Origin: Coturnix japonica
Lineage: Eukaryota; Chordata; Aves; Galliformes; Phasianidae
Direction: 5' to 3'
Length of the DNA stretch: 64,000 bases
NCBI RefSeq assembly: GCF_001577835.2
Contig: NC_029542.1
Span: 3,400,819-3,464,818, forward strand
The position numbers and the translations under genes are program-made. Positions 23,201-32,479 of the stretch are shown piece after piece (the stretch's first letter is position 1; each line of letters opens with the position of its first letter). The notes under the pieces are model-generated. The model worked only from the letters and a program-made list of their open reading frames with translations, ran no database searches and was not told the origin of the DNA.

Positions 23201-26200
23201 NNNNNNNNNNNNNNNNNNNNNNNNNNNNNNNNNNNNNNNNNNNNNNNNNNNNNNNNNNNNNNNNNNNNNNNNNNNNNNNNNNNNNNNNNNNNNNNNNNNN
23301 NNNNNNNNNNNNNNNNNNNNNNNNNNNNNNNNNNNNNNNNNNNNNNNNNNNNNNNNNNNNNNNNNNNNNNNNNNNNNNNNNNNNNNNNNNNNNNNNNNNN
23401 NNNNNNNNNNNNNNNNNNNNNNNNNNNNNNNNNNNNNNNNNNNNNNNNNNNNNNNNNNNNNNNNNNNNNNNNNNNNNNNNNNNNNNNNNNNNNNNNNNNN
23501 NNNNNNNNNNNNNNNNNNNNGGGGTCCCCGCCCTATAGGACCCTATAGGACCCTATAGGACCCCACGGTGTTTCTCCTTCAATCCCAACCTCCCCCGCCC
23601 CGTTGCAGCACCGCCCCCCCCCCTTTAATCCCGGTACCTTTCTCATGGCCCCCGCTGCCGGCCGGGCCGCGGCTCCGCGCTCATGTTCCCCGCGGGTGGC
23701 GGTGCCGGTGTTGGCGGGGGGGCCCGGCCGGGCAGCGGAGCCGAGCACACATCGCCGCTTCTCCTCCCTCAGCGGCCACAGGTGCCCCCGGCCCCGCTGC
23801 AGCCCCCGCCCCGGTCCCCCCTCCCCTCCCCTCCCCCTCCGTTCCTTTGGCTGCGGCGCCGCCGGTTCCCGCCCCCCCACCCCGCCCTACCGGGATGCGG
23901 CGCCACCAAATCCCGCCTTCTCCGCCTCTCCCGACCAATCAGCGATCGCGCCTAACCGCGCGCTCCTCCCTTTACCCGCGCGGAGTTTTCAACCAATCAG
24001 CTTAGCCGCTCGCTTGATCTCTCCACCAATCAGAGTGCGAGGAACACACAGTTCCGCGCCATCCCCGCAGGGCCGCGCCCCCGCCGTGGCGCAGCGCCGC
24101 CGCCCCGGTACCGGGTACCGGTACCACCCAACGGTACCGCCCCACCGGTACCGCCCCACCGGCACCACCCCACCGGTACCGCCCCCGGCTGCGGCACCGC
24201 CTGGGGCCGCCCCTATAAAGCCCAAGGACCTGCCGCAGACACGAGGCCCCGCCGCCTCCGATCCGCCTCCCAACGCATCGGCCTCAAGGGCGGGACCTGC
24301 GGTCACCTTGGGCCGAACCGGAGCGGAACAGCACGGAGCCCACCCTATATACACCCTATATACCCTATATAAACCCTATATACCCTATATACACCCTATA
24401 TACAGCCCTATATACAGCCCTATATACAGCCCTATATACAGCCCTATATACCCTATATACAGCCCTATATACAGCCTTATATACAGCCCTATATACAGCC
24501 CTATATACAGCCCTATATACNNNNNNNNNNNNNNNNNNNNNNNNNNNNNNNNNNNNNNNNNNNNNNNNNNNNNNNNNNNNNNNNNNNNNNNNNNNNNNNN
24601 NNNNNNNNNNNNNNNNNNNNNNNNNNNNNNNNNNNNNNNNNNNNNNNNNNNNNNNNNNNNNNNNNNNNNNNNNNNNNNNNNNNNNNNNNNNNNNNNNNNN
24701 NNNNNNNNNNNNNNNNNNNNNNNNNNNNNNNNNNNNNNNNNNNNNNNNNNNNNNNNNNNNNNNNNNNNNNNNNNNNNNNNNNNNNNNNNNNNNNNNNNNN
24801 NNNNNNNNNNNNNNNNNNNNNNNNNNNNNNNNNNNNNNNNNNNNNNNNNNNNNNNNNNNNNNNNNNNNNNNNNNNNNNNNNNNNNNNNNNNNNNNNNNNN
24901 NNNNNNNNNNNNNNNNNNNNNNNNNNNNNNNNNNNNNNNNNNNNNNNNNNNNNNNNNNNNNNNNNNNNNNNNNNNNNNNNNNNNNNNNNNNNNNNNNNNN
25001 NNNNNNNNNNNNNNNNNNNNNNNNNNNNNNNNNNNNNNNNNNNNNNNNNNNNNNNNNNNNNNNNNNNNNNNNNNNNNNNNNNNNNNNNNNNNNNNNNNNN
25101 NNNNNNNNNNNNNNNNNNNNNNNNNNNNNNNNNNNNNNNNNNNNNNNNNNNNNNNNNNNNNNNNNNNNNNNNNNNNNNNNNNNNNNNNNNNNNNNNNNNN
25201 NNNNNNNNNNNNNNNNNNNNNNNNNNNNNNNNNNNNNNNNNNNNNNNNNNNNNNNNNNNNNNNNNNNNNNNNNNNNNNNNNNNNNNNNNNNNNNCACCCC
25301 ATAGTGCCCCATTCTGCCCCAGTAATGAGCAGGAAGTGAAGGGTCCAAAGGCAAAGACACCATGAAGAAGCTGATGTGGGGCAGCAGCAGCCCTATAGAT
25401 CTATGGGGTTTCAGATCCATGGGGGTTCAGATCCATGGGGGTTTCAGATCCATGGGGGTTTCAGATCTATGGGGTTTCAGATCTATGGGGGTTTCAGATC
25501 TATGGGGGTTTCAGATCAGTGGGGGTTTCAGATCAGTGGGGTTTACTGCCCCCCAGGCTGGTATATGGGGCAGCAGGCTCAGATATGGGGCAGAGCCCAA
25601 GGGCCATAGGGAGGCTGGAAGGGAGCAGCCCCACACGTGGCCTTCCAGGAAGCGAGTCAAAGTCCTCCCTCCTTCCACACAGAGGAATTAACTCTCAGGC
25701 CAAGAGCCAGACTTGTCAATGTCTGCATTACATCCCATTGCCTCAGCAATCCCATAGACATCCCATAGAGCCCCGTAGGCAACCCATTGTGCCCCATAGA
25801 GCTCCCATAGCCACCCATAGAAACTCATAGAGCCCCATAGACACACCATAGCGCTCCATAGACACCCCATAGCGCCCCATAGAACCCCATAGAGCCCCAT
25901 AGGCACCCCATAGAGCCCCATAGACACCCCATAGTTCCCCACAGCACCCCATAGCACCCCACAGTGCCCCATAGAGCCCCATAGACACCCCATAGCACCC
26001 CATAGAGCCCCATAGGCACCCCATAGCACCCCATAGAACCCCATAGAGCTCCATAGGCACCCCATAGAGAACCCATAGCCACCCACAGAACACCATAGAG
26101 CCCAATAGGCACCCCATAGCACCCCATAGACACCCCATAGAGCCCCATAGAACCCCATAGAGCTCCATAGGCACCCCATAGAGCCCCATAGAGACCCCAT

Positions 26201-29200
26201 AGAGGCACATAGCAACCCCACCACCATCACATCCCCCCTTGCAGGCATTCAACTGCTCTCCTCCATTGGTTTCCATATGACAAAGCTCGATGCACCCACA
26301 GATGGGAGCAATGAGCTGAATCCAAGCCCCACTGCTCACAACAGAACCAACCCACACATGGCTGGGGAGATATTGAGGCTGAACACAAAGCAGAGCCAAA
26401 ATGAGGAGCTCCCAGCAGGGCAAGGAGCTGGATGGCATCACAGCATCTAAAAGGTTCCACACACACAGACAGATACATAAACCCCATTCTATTTCACCTC
26501 CTCCCTGCCCCTGTGTGATGAAAACCAAGCTAGAAACGTCTCAAGCTGGATCAGCTCCAAAGCCCAGTAACCCAACCTCCCTCCTGCTACATGGGATGAA
26601 GCTGTTACCCAACGCATGTGTTTATATCCCAGCGTTATTTGATCTATTTCACAACACAAAGTTATGGGCACAGTGTGTAACGCCCACCCCCAGCCCATGG
26701 CCCAGCTTTCAGTATCACTTTCTAGGCTGAAAACAGCAAATAAATGGGGTATAGGATCTATGGGGTAGGATCTATGGGGTATAGGATCTATGGGGGTATT
26801 GGATCTATGGGGGTATGGGGATCTATGGGGGAATGGGATCTATGGGGGTATGGGATCTATGGGGTAAATGGGATCTATGGGGTATAGGATCTATGGGGTA
26901 TTGGATCTATGGGTCAGTGGATCTATGGGTCAGTGGATCTATGGGTCAGTGGATCTATGGGTCAGTGGATCTATGGGGTATTGGATCTATGGGGTATTGG
27001 ATCTATGGGGGTATTGGATCTGTGGGGGTATTGGATCTATGGGGTATTGGATCTATGGGGGTATTGGATCTATGGGGCTGGGATCTATGGGGTATTGGAT
27101 CTATGGGGCTGGGATCTATGGGGGTGGGATCTATGGGGTATTGGATCTATGGGGATATGGGATCTATGGGGTATTGGATCTATGGGGTATTGGATCTGTG
27201 GGGTATTGGATCTATGGGGGTATTGGATCTATGGGATATTGGATCTATGGGGGTATTGGATCTGTGGGGGTATTGGATCTACGGGGTATTGGATCTGTGG
27301 GGTATTGGATCTATGGGGGTATTGGATCTATGGGGTATTGGATCTATGGGGGTATTGGATCTATGGGGTATTGGATCTATGGGGGTATTGGATCTATGGG
27401 GTGTTGGATCTATGGGGTGTTGGATCTATGGGGTGTGGATCTATGGGGCAGTGGATCTATGGGGTGTTGGATCTATGGGGGTATGGGGTCTATGGGATAT
27501 TGGGTCTATGGGATATTGGGTCTATGAGGTATTGGATCTATGGGGTGTTGGATCTATGGGGTGTTGGATCTATGGGGGTGTTGGATCTATGGGGTTGGAT
27601 CTATGGGGTGTTGGATCTATGGGGTATTGGATCTATGGGGTATTGGATCTATGGGGGTATTGGATCTATGGGGTCAATGGAGGCACCATATAAGGGTGAG
27701 GTTGGGAACCCCCTCCCCATTGGGGCTCACCATAGAGATGGGAACTCTATGGTTGTGGGGTGGGGTACTGGATCTATGGGGTATTGGATCTATGGGGTAT
27801 AGGATCTATGGGGTATNCCATAGAGCCCCATAGGCACCCCACCACCATCACATCCCCCCTTGCAGGCATTCAACTGCTCTCCTCCATTGGTTTCCATATG
27901 ACAAAGCTCGATGCACCCACAGATGGGAGCAATGAGCTGAATCCAAGCCCCACTGCTCACAACAGAACCAACCCACACATGGCTGGGGAGATATTGAGGC
28001 TGAACACAAAGCAGAGCCAAAATGAGGAGCTCCCAGCAGGGCAAGGAGCTGGATGGCATCACAGCATCTAAAAGGTTCCACACACACAGACAGATACATA
28101 AACCCCATTCTATTTCACCTCCTCCCTGCCCCTGTGTGATGAAAACCAAGCTAGAAACGTCTCAAGCTGGATCAGCTCCAAAGCCCAGTAACCCAACCTC
28201 CCTCCTGCTACATGGGATGAAGCTGTTACCCAACGCATGTGTTTATATCCCAGCGTTATTTGATCTATTTCACAACACAAAGTTATGGGCACAGTGTGTA
28301 ACGCCCACCCCCAGCCCATGGCCCAGCTTTCAGTATCACTTTCTAGGCTGAAAACAGCAAATAAATGGGGTATTGGATCTATGGGGGTATTGGATCTATG
28401 GGGGTATTGGGTCTATGGGGGTATTGGGTCTATGGGGGTATTGGGTCTATGGGGGTATTGGGGTCTATGGGGGTATTGGGTCTATGGGGGTATTGGGTCT
28501 ATGGGGTATTGGATCTATGGGGTATTGGATCTATGGGGTATTGGATCTATGGGGTATTGGATCTATGGGGGTATTGGATCTATGGGATATTGGATCTATG
28601 GGGTATTGGATCTATGAGGTATTGGATCTATGGGGTATTGGATCTATGGGGTATTGGATCTATGGGGTCCATAGCAGAGCAGCAATAAAAGCAGAGCAGC
28701 ACCATGAAGAGCTCAGAAGCTTCGACCCCATGCCATGCCCATATCACACAGCTCACATTAAACACCACTCCATTTGATAGATAGCATAGAATCCAACACA
28801 AGACACAAGGAGCCACTTACCTCTTTAGTCAGGTCCCCATTCACCGGGGCAGCCACAGCTCCCAGATCCTCCAGCTCCTCCCCATATCCCTGCTCAGCCC
28901 CGTTGTCCCTCACGGCACCATCAGACCCGGCTCCATCCTGCAGCCCAGCACCGTTATCGAGCGTGATCCCAGCGTTGGGTTGGGAGCCTGATACTGAACC
29001 TTCAGGATCCCGATGAACCAACCAAGCGTTGACTTCAGTTGTAGGTACTTGAAACCTGTCCAGAGCCCTGACCTGGTTGAGCAGCCTTCGAGTTGTGAAG
29101 TAATAGTCCAAATCGACGCTCTTTGGGTGGATGCCGTACCCGTCTAAAGTGTTTCTTAGGTTGTGAAATTGGGTTTGTGTGTAGGCAGAGCTTTGACCGA

Positions 29201-29330
29201 GGATGATTTCACGGAGCTGGGGGAGCTGGGAGTTGAGGTAAGTGTCCACGTCCACACGGACACCGACGAGGCTGAGCAGGATGGTGAGTTGGATGAGGCC
29301 TTCGGTGAAGTATTTCTTCAGAGAAAGCAT
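20298..29330 (-). CDS. NFE2L1: NFE2L1 (Nrf1/TCF11), ER-anchored CNC-bZIP transcription factor
   Basis: Five coding exons join in phase: 28821-29330, 22817-23032, 22501-22590, 22011-22172 and 20298-21632, for 770 residues (human about 772). The factor is inserted in the ER, retro-translocated, deglycosylated and cut by DDI2, then drives proteasome-subunit genes with small MAF partners. Visible parts: N-terminal hydrophobic anchor around residues 11-24; the DDI2 site Asn-Ala-Trp-Leu at 101-104; the DIDLID...DIDLG element just after 170; an Asn/Ser/Thr-rich segment with several N-x-T/S sequons (about 330-440); the DSGLS phosphodegron near 478; a run of about 18 serines; a CNC segment; the basic region KNKMAAQNCRKRK near 660; and a leucine zipper. 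Phase-0 borders of exon 3 allow alternative first exons. A noncoding first exon is proposed at 30971 and above. Repeat-rich introns 1 and 2 hold most of the window's minisatellites. Confidence 0.97.
23111..23520. other. Assembly gap (410 N)
   Basis: N-run between NFE2L1 exon 3 and the internal CpG island, beginning right after a poly-C tract. Confidence 0.99.
23560..24340. promoter_or_regulatory. NFE2L1: Internal CpG-island promoter in NFE2L1 intron 2
   Basis: This CpG-dense block lies about 0.6 kb upstream of NFE2L1 exon 3. It has three same-orientation CCAATCAG boxes at 23935, 23993 and 24026. A 14-base minisatellite containing GGTACC lies at about 24105-24195, and a TATAAA occurs near 24212 on the plus strand. 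The composition and boxes are seen directly. Promoter function is inferred, and is supported by mammalian NFE2L1 isoforms that use an alternative first exon spliced to the same DIDLID exon. Confidence 0.65.
23638..23646 (-). CDS. NFE2L1: Candidate alternative first coding exon of NFE2L1 (short isoform)
   Basis: On the minus strand ATG-AGA-AAG is followed at once by GTACC, a usable but weak splice donor. The three codons end in phase 0, which matches the phase-0 start of exon 3 (Asp-Ile-Asp-Leu-Ile-Asp). The join would give a protein lacking the ER anchor and DDI2 site. The frame is open upstream to an ATG at 23880, so a longer N-terminus is possible. Mammalian NFE2L1 has a described isoform with a short alternative N-terminus joined at exactly this point. 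The bird exon itself is inference. Confidence 0.35.
24343..24520. repeat. Minisatellite TATATACAGCCC, runs into a gap
   Basis: About fifteen copies of a 12-base unit, TATATACAGCCC with some TATATACCC variants, adjoin the internal CpG island and continue into the N-run at 24521. Confidence 0.95.
24521..25294. other. Assembly gap (774 N)
   Basis: N-run inside NFE2L1 intron 2. The left edge is in a TATATACAGCCC array; the right edge is unique sequence with CCCCATAG words. Confidence 0.99.
25392..25545. repeat. Minisatellite, about 18 bp (TTTCAGATCTATGGGGG)
   Basis: About nine copies with small variants (ATCTATGG, ATCCATGG, ATCAGTGG) lie in NFE2L1 intron 2. The TCTATGGGG core is shared with the larger array at 26743. 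Confidence 0.92.
25742..26215. repeat. CCCCATAGA-type minisatellite, C-rich on the plus strand
   Basis: About 470 bases of 9-22 bp units such as CCCCATAGAGCCCCATAGAC. The C-rich strand is plus, opposite to the array at 26743-27690. Confidence 0.92.
26216..26752. repeat. Unique 0.54 kb segment, first of two apparently exact copies
   Basis: This non-repetitive block sits between two oppositely oriented minisatellites and reappears without visible change at 27837-28373. It has no recognisable coding content. Confidence 0.9.
26743..27690. repeat. GGATCTATGGGGTATT minisatellite, about 0.95 kb
   Basis: Some 55-60 copies of a 15-17 base unit, G-rich on the plus strand, lie in NFE2L1 intron 2. Variants include GGATCTATGGGTCAGT. 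The array is open in all plus-strand frames but encodes only a simple periodic peptide. After about 80 bases of flank it resumes briefly at 27770-27816 and stops at a single N. Confidence 0.96.
27817..27817. other. Single-N contig join
   Basis: One N lies inside the array, 20 bases before the second copy of the 0.54 kb block. This is typical of a contig join of unknown size. Confidence 0.95.
27837..28373. repeat. Second copy of the 0.54 kb block
   Basis: The block matches 26216-26752 at an offset of about 1,621 bases with no difference that I can see. It is followed by another GGATCTATGGGGTATT array at 28372-28668. Confidence 0.9.
28372..28668. repeat. GGATCTATGGGGTATT minisatellite, second array
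   Basis: About 18 copies of the same 16-17 base unit as the array at 26743, ending about 150 bases before NFE2L1 exon 2. Confidence 0.95.
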
Positions 29331-29364
29331 TTCTGGAGGGGGAAAGAGAGAGGAAACAAGTGGG

Positions 29365-29412
29365 AGGTGAGGAATAAAGGAGGAATAAAGGAATAAAGGA
29401 GGAATAAAGGAG
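29365..29412. repeat. Short AATAAAGG-type repeat
   Basis: Four to five copies of GGAATAAAGGA. On the transcribed minus strand this reads as a pyrimidine-rich tract just upstream of the acceptor of NFE2L1 exon 2. Confidence 0.85.
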
Positions 29413-29539
29413 AATATAAAGGCAGCAGGTGGATTCTGCTCCCAATACCTCGCCTGGCTGCTTCCTCCCCCCTGCCCGACTTTAACACAAGCAAAACAGC
29501 AACAGTTTCAAGAGTCCACAGCAATAAAACACTTTAAAC

Positions 29540-30955
29540 TATGGGACGATCCCAGCTCTGATCCCAATACAATAATCCCATAGATACATGGGACGATCCC
29601 AGCTTCCCTTTCCAGCTCCGAACCCTCCAGATCCCAATACAATATCCCTATAGACACATGGGATGATCCCAATACAATAATCCCATAGACACATAGGACG
29701 ATCCCAGCTCCGATCCCAATACAATAATCCCATAGATACATGGGATGATCCCAATACAATATCCCCATAGACACACAGGATGATTCCAGCTCTGATCCCA
29801 ATACAATATTCCCATATAACACATGGGATGATCCCAGCTTCCCTTTCCAGCTCTGAACCCTCCAGATCCCAATCCAATATCCCTATAGACACATGGGATG
29901 ATCCCAGCTCTGACCCCAATACAATATTCCCATAGACACACAGGATGATCCCAGCTCTGATCCCAATACAATAATCCCATAGACACATGGGACGATCCCA
30001 GCTCCAACCCCAATACAATAATCCCATATAACACATGGGATGATTCCAGCTCTGATCCCAATATCCCCATAGATACATGGGACAATCCCAGCTTCCCTTT
30101 CCAGCTCCGAACCCTCCAGATCCCAATACATTATCCCATATAACACATGGGATGATCCCAATACAATATCCCATATAACACATGGGACAATCCCAGCTTT
30201 GATCCCAATACAATAATCCCATAGATACATGGGACGATCCCAGCTTCCCTTTCCAGCTCTGAACCCTCCAGATCCCAATACAATATCCCTATAGACACAT
30301 GGGATGATCCCAATACAATATCCCATATAACACATGGGATGATCCCAATACAATATCCCTATAGACACACAGGATGATCCCAGCTCCGACCCCAGTACAA
30401 TAATCCCCTATAGACACATGGGACGATCCCAGCTTCAATCCCAATACAATATTCCCATATAACACATGGGACGATCCCAGCTTTGATCCCAATATCCCCA
30501 TAGACACATGGGATGATCCCAATACAATAATCCCATAGACACATTGGACAATCCCAGCTTCCCTTTCCAGCTCCGAACCCTCCAGATCCCAATACAATAT
30601 CCCTATAGACACATGGGATGATCCCAGCTCCAACCCCAATACAATAATCCCATATAACACATGGGACGATCCCAGCTCTGATCCCAATACAATGTCCCCA
30701 TAGACACACGGGATGATCTCAGCTTCCCTTTCCAGCTCCAAACCCTCCAGATCCCAATACAATAATCCCATATAACACATGGGATGATTCCAGCTCTGAT
30801 CCCAATATCCCCATAGACACATGGGACGATCCCAGCTCCGACCCCAATACAATATTCCCATATAACACATGGGACGATCCCAGCTCTGACCCCAATCCAA
30901 TATCCCATAGACACATGGGATGACCCCAATCCAATACCCCCATAGACACACACAA
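29540..30955. repeat. Higher-order minisatellite filling NFE2L1 intron 1
   Basis: About 1.4 kb built from interchangeable blocks: GATCCCAGCTCTGATCCC, AATACAATAATCCCATA, GACACATGGGATGATCCC, and a longer block with 'cttccctttccagctc'. The blocks recur in a shuffled order, with a basic period near 45-50 bases and the long block reappearing every few hundred bases. Confidence 0.93.
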
Positions 30956-30970
30956 GCCCCCCCCACTTAC

Positions 30971-31770
30971 TGCCCGCTGTTCCCACATGCAGCTCCGGTC
31001 CCTCTCGGTCTCTCCCGGTTCCGATCCCGGTTCCTCGTCCAACCGAACCGGTTCCGATCCCAATTTGTCCCGCTGTGACTCGGTTCCTTTTACCGCAGCT
31101 CAAACCACCCCGTGTTGTTCCCTTAAGGCCCCATGTTCAGGCCCCGCCCGTTGTGGGCCCGGCCCGGTCCCACCCCTCGTTATTCTTAGGCCGTTGCGTC
31201 AACTCCCCGCCGCCCTCAGGCCTCACCGTGGGGGCTCCCCCCGGTTTAGGCCACACCGGGCCTTAAGGCCTCTCCCTCCACCCCACCCCGGGGCCCTTTA
31301 AGGCCTTTAAGGCCCTTTAAGGCCCTTTATGGCCCCTTATGGCCCTTTAAGGCCCTATGGATCCTTAAGGCCCAGTGACGCGGCCCTGTCCGCCCCGCCC
31401 GCCTCTACCCGCTCTCCGCCGCCGCCGCCTCCTTTCCCTCACAACTAATCCCGCCCCCCCCCCGAGGCTCAGCCAATCGCCAGCCGACTTTAGGAGGAGG
31501 GATGAAGCAGTGAGCCAATGGGAGGGGGAGGGGTGGAGGTGATCCCGCCTATGTCGCCGGGTGGATGGGCAGGCGAGGGAGCCAATCGGAGGCAGAGATG
31601 AGCATGGAGAGCCAATAGGTGAGGAGAAACAGCACAACGCCCCCACCCACCGAGTCGATGAAAGACAGGCTAATCATCCAATAGAGAGCGAGACTCTAGC
31701 CGAACGACAGCTCCAACTACCAATAAAAACCGTCCGGAATGTTGACTGACAGCGCGCACCAATCCCGGCG
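30971..31770 (-). promoter_or_regulatory. NFE2L1: NFE2L1 main CpG promoter and noncoding first exon
   Basis: The minus strand has a consensus donor GCA|GTAAGT at 30971, a natural end for a noncoding first exon. Upstream is CpG-rich DNA with seven same-orientation CCAAT boxes at 31473, 31515, 31582, 31612, 31678, 31720 and 31759. Tandem GGCCCTTTAA words lie at about 31296-31372. NF-Y regulation is inferred from the boxes; the transcription start is unknown. Confidence 0.65.
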
Positions 31771-31809
31771 GAAGGCCGGAGCCGGGCCTAGCGCCTCGCC
31801 AGTCTATAG

Positions 31810-32462
31810 CCATCAATAGGGAGCTGGTGTTAAAGCCCTGCTGCCATAGGGAGGGTCCATAGTCTATATCCAGTCTATATAGGTAATATAGTCTATATAG
31901 TCAATAGGGAGCTGGTATCAAAGCCCTACTGCCATAGGGAGGGTCCTCAGTCTATATCTATATCCAGGCTATATCAATCCCAGTCTATATCCATCAATAA
32001 GTCAATATGGAGCTGGTATTAAAGCCCTGCTGCCATAGGGAGGGTCCCCAGTCTATATCCAGTCTATATCAATCCCAGTCTATATCCAGCCTATATCATT
32101 AAGTCAATAGGAGGCTGGTATTAAAGCCCTGCTGCCATAGGGAGGGTCTATATCCAGCCTATATCCATCAATAAGTCAATAGGGAGATGATATTAAACCC
32201 TGCTGCCATAGGGAGGGTCCATAGCCTGTATCCAGTCTATATAGGTAATATAGCCTATATAGTTAACAGGGAGCTGGTATTAAAGCCCTGCTGCCATAGG
32301 GAAGGTCCCACAGTCTATATCCAGTCTATATCAATAAGTCCCACAGTCTATATCTATCAATAAGTCAATAAGGAGCTGATATTAAAGCCTTACTGCCATA
32401 GGGAGGGTCTATATCCAGCCTATATCCATCAATAAGTCAATATGGAGCTGGTATTAAAGCCC
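31810..32462. repeat. Tandem repeat, roughly 75-125 bp composite unit
   Basis: Each unit holds 'gctggtattaaagccctg', 'ctgccatagggagggtcc', then CAGTCTATATC words and 'atcaataagtcaata'. About seven units of varying length lie between NFE2L1 and CDK5RAP3. Confidence 0.92.
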
Positions 32463-32479
32463 TTCTAAGGCCCTTGTTC

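Noticed and set aside
23603-24340. Long proline-rich plus-strand frame in the internal CpG island
   Set aside because: GC-rich DNA commonly lacks stops; there is no conserved domain and the promoter reading explains the composition.
26815-27802. Long plus-strand reading frames of nearly 300 codons with a GSMGYWIYGVLDLW-like period
   Set aside because: They are stop-free translations of the GGATCTATGGGGTATT array, open in all three plus frames, with no start context or unique sequence.
29539-31103. Overlapping minus-strand frames of over 200 codons with IVLGSELGSSHV-type repeats
   Set aside because: They are minisatellite translation inside NFE2L1 intron 1.
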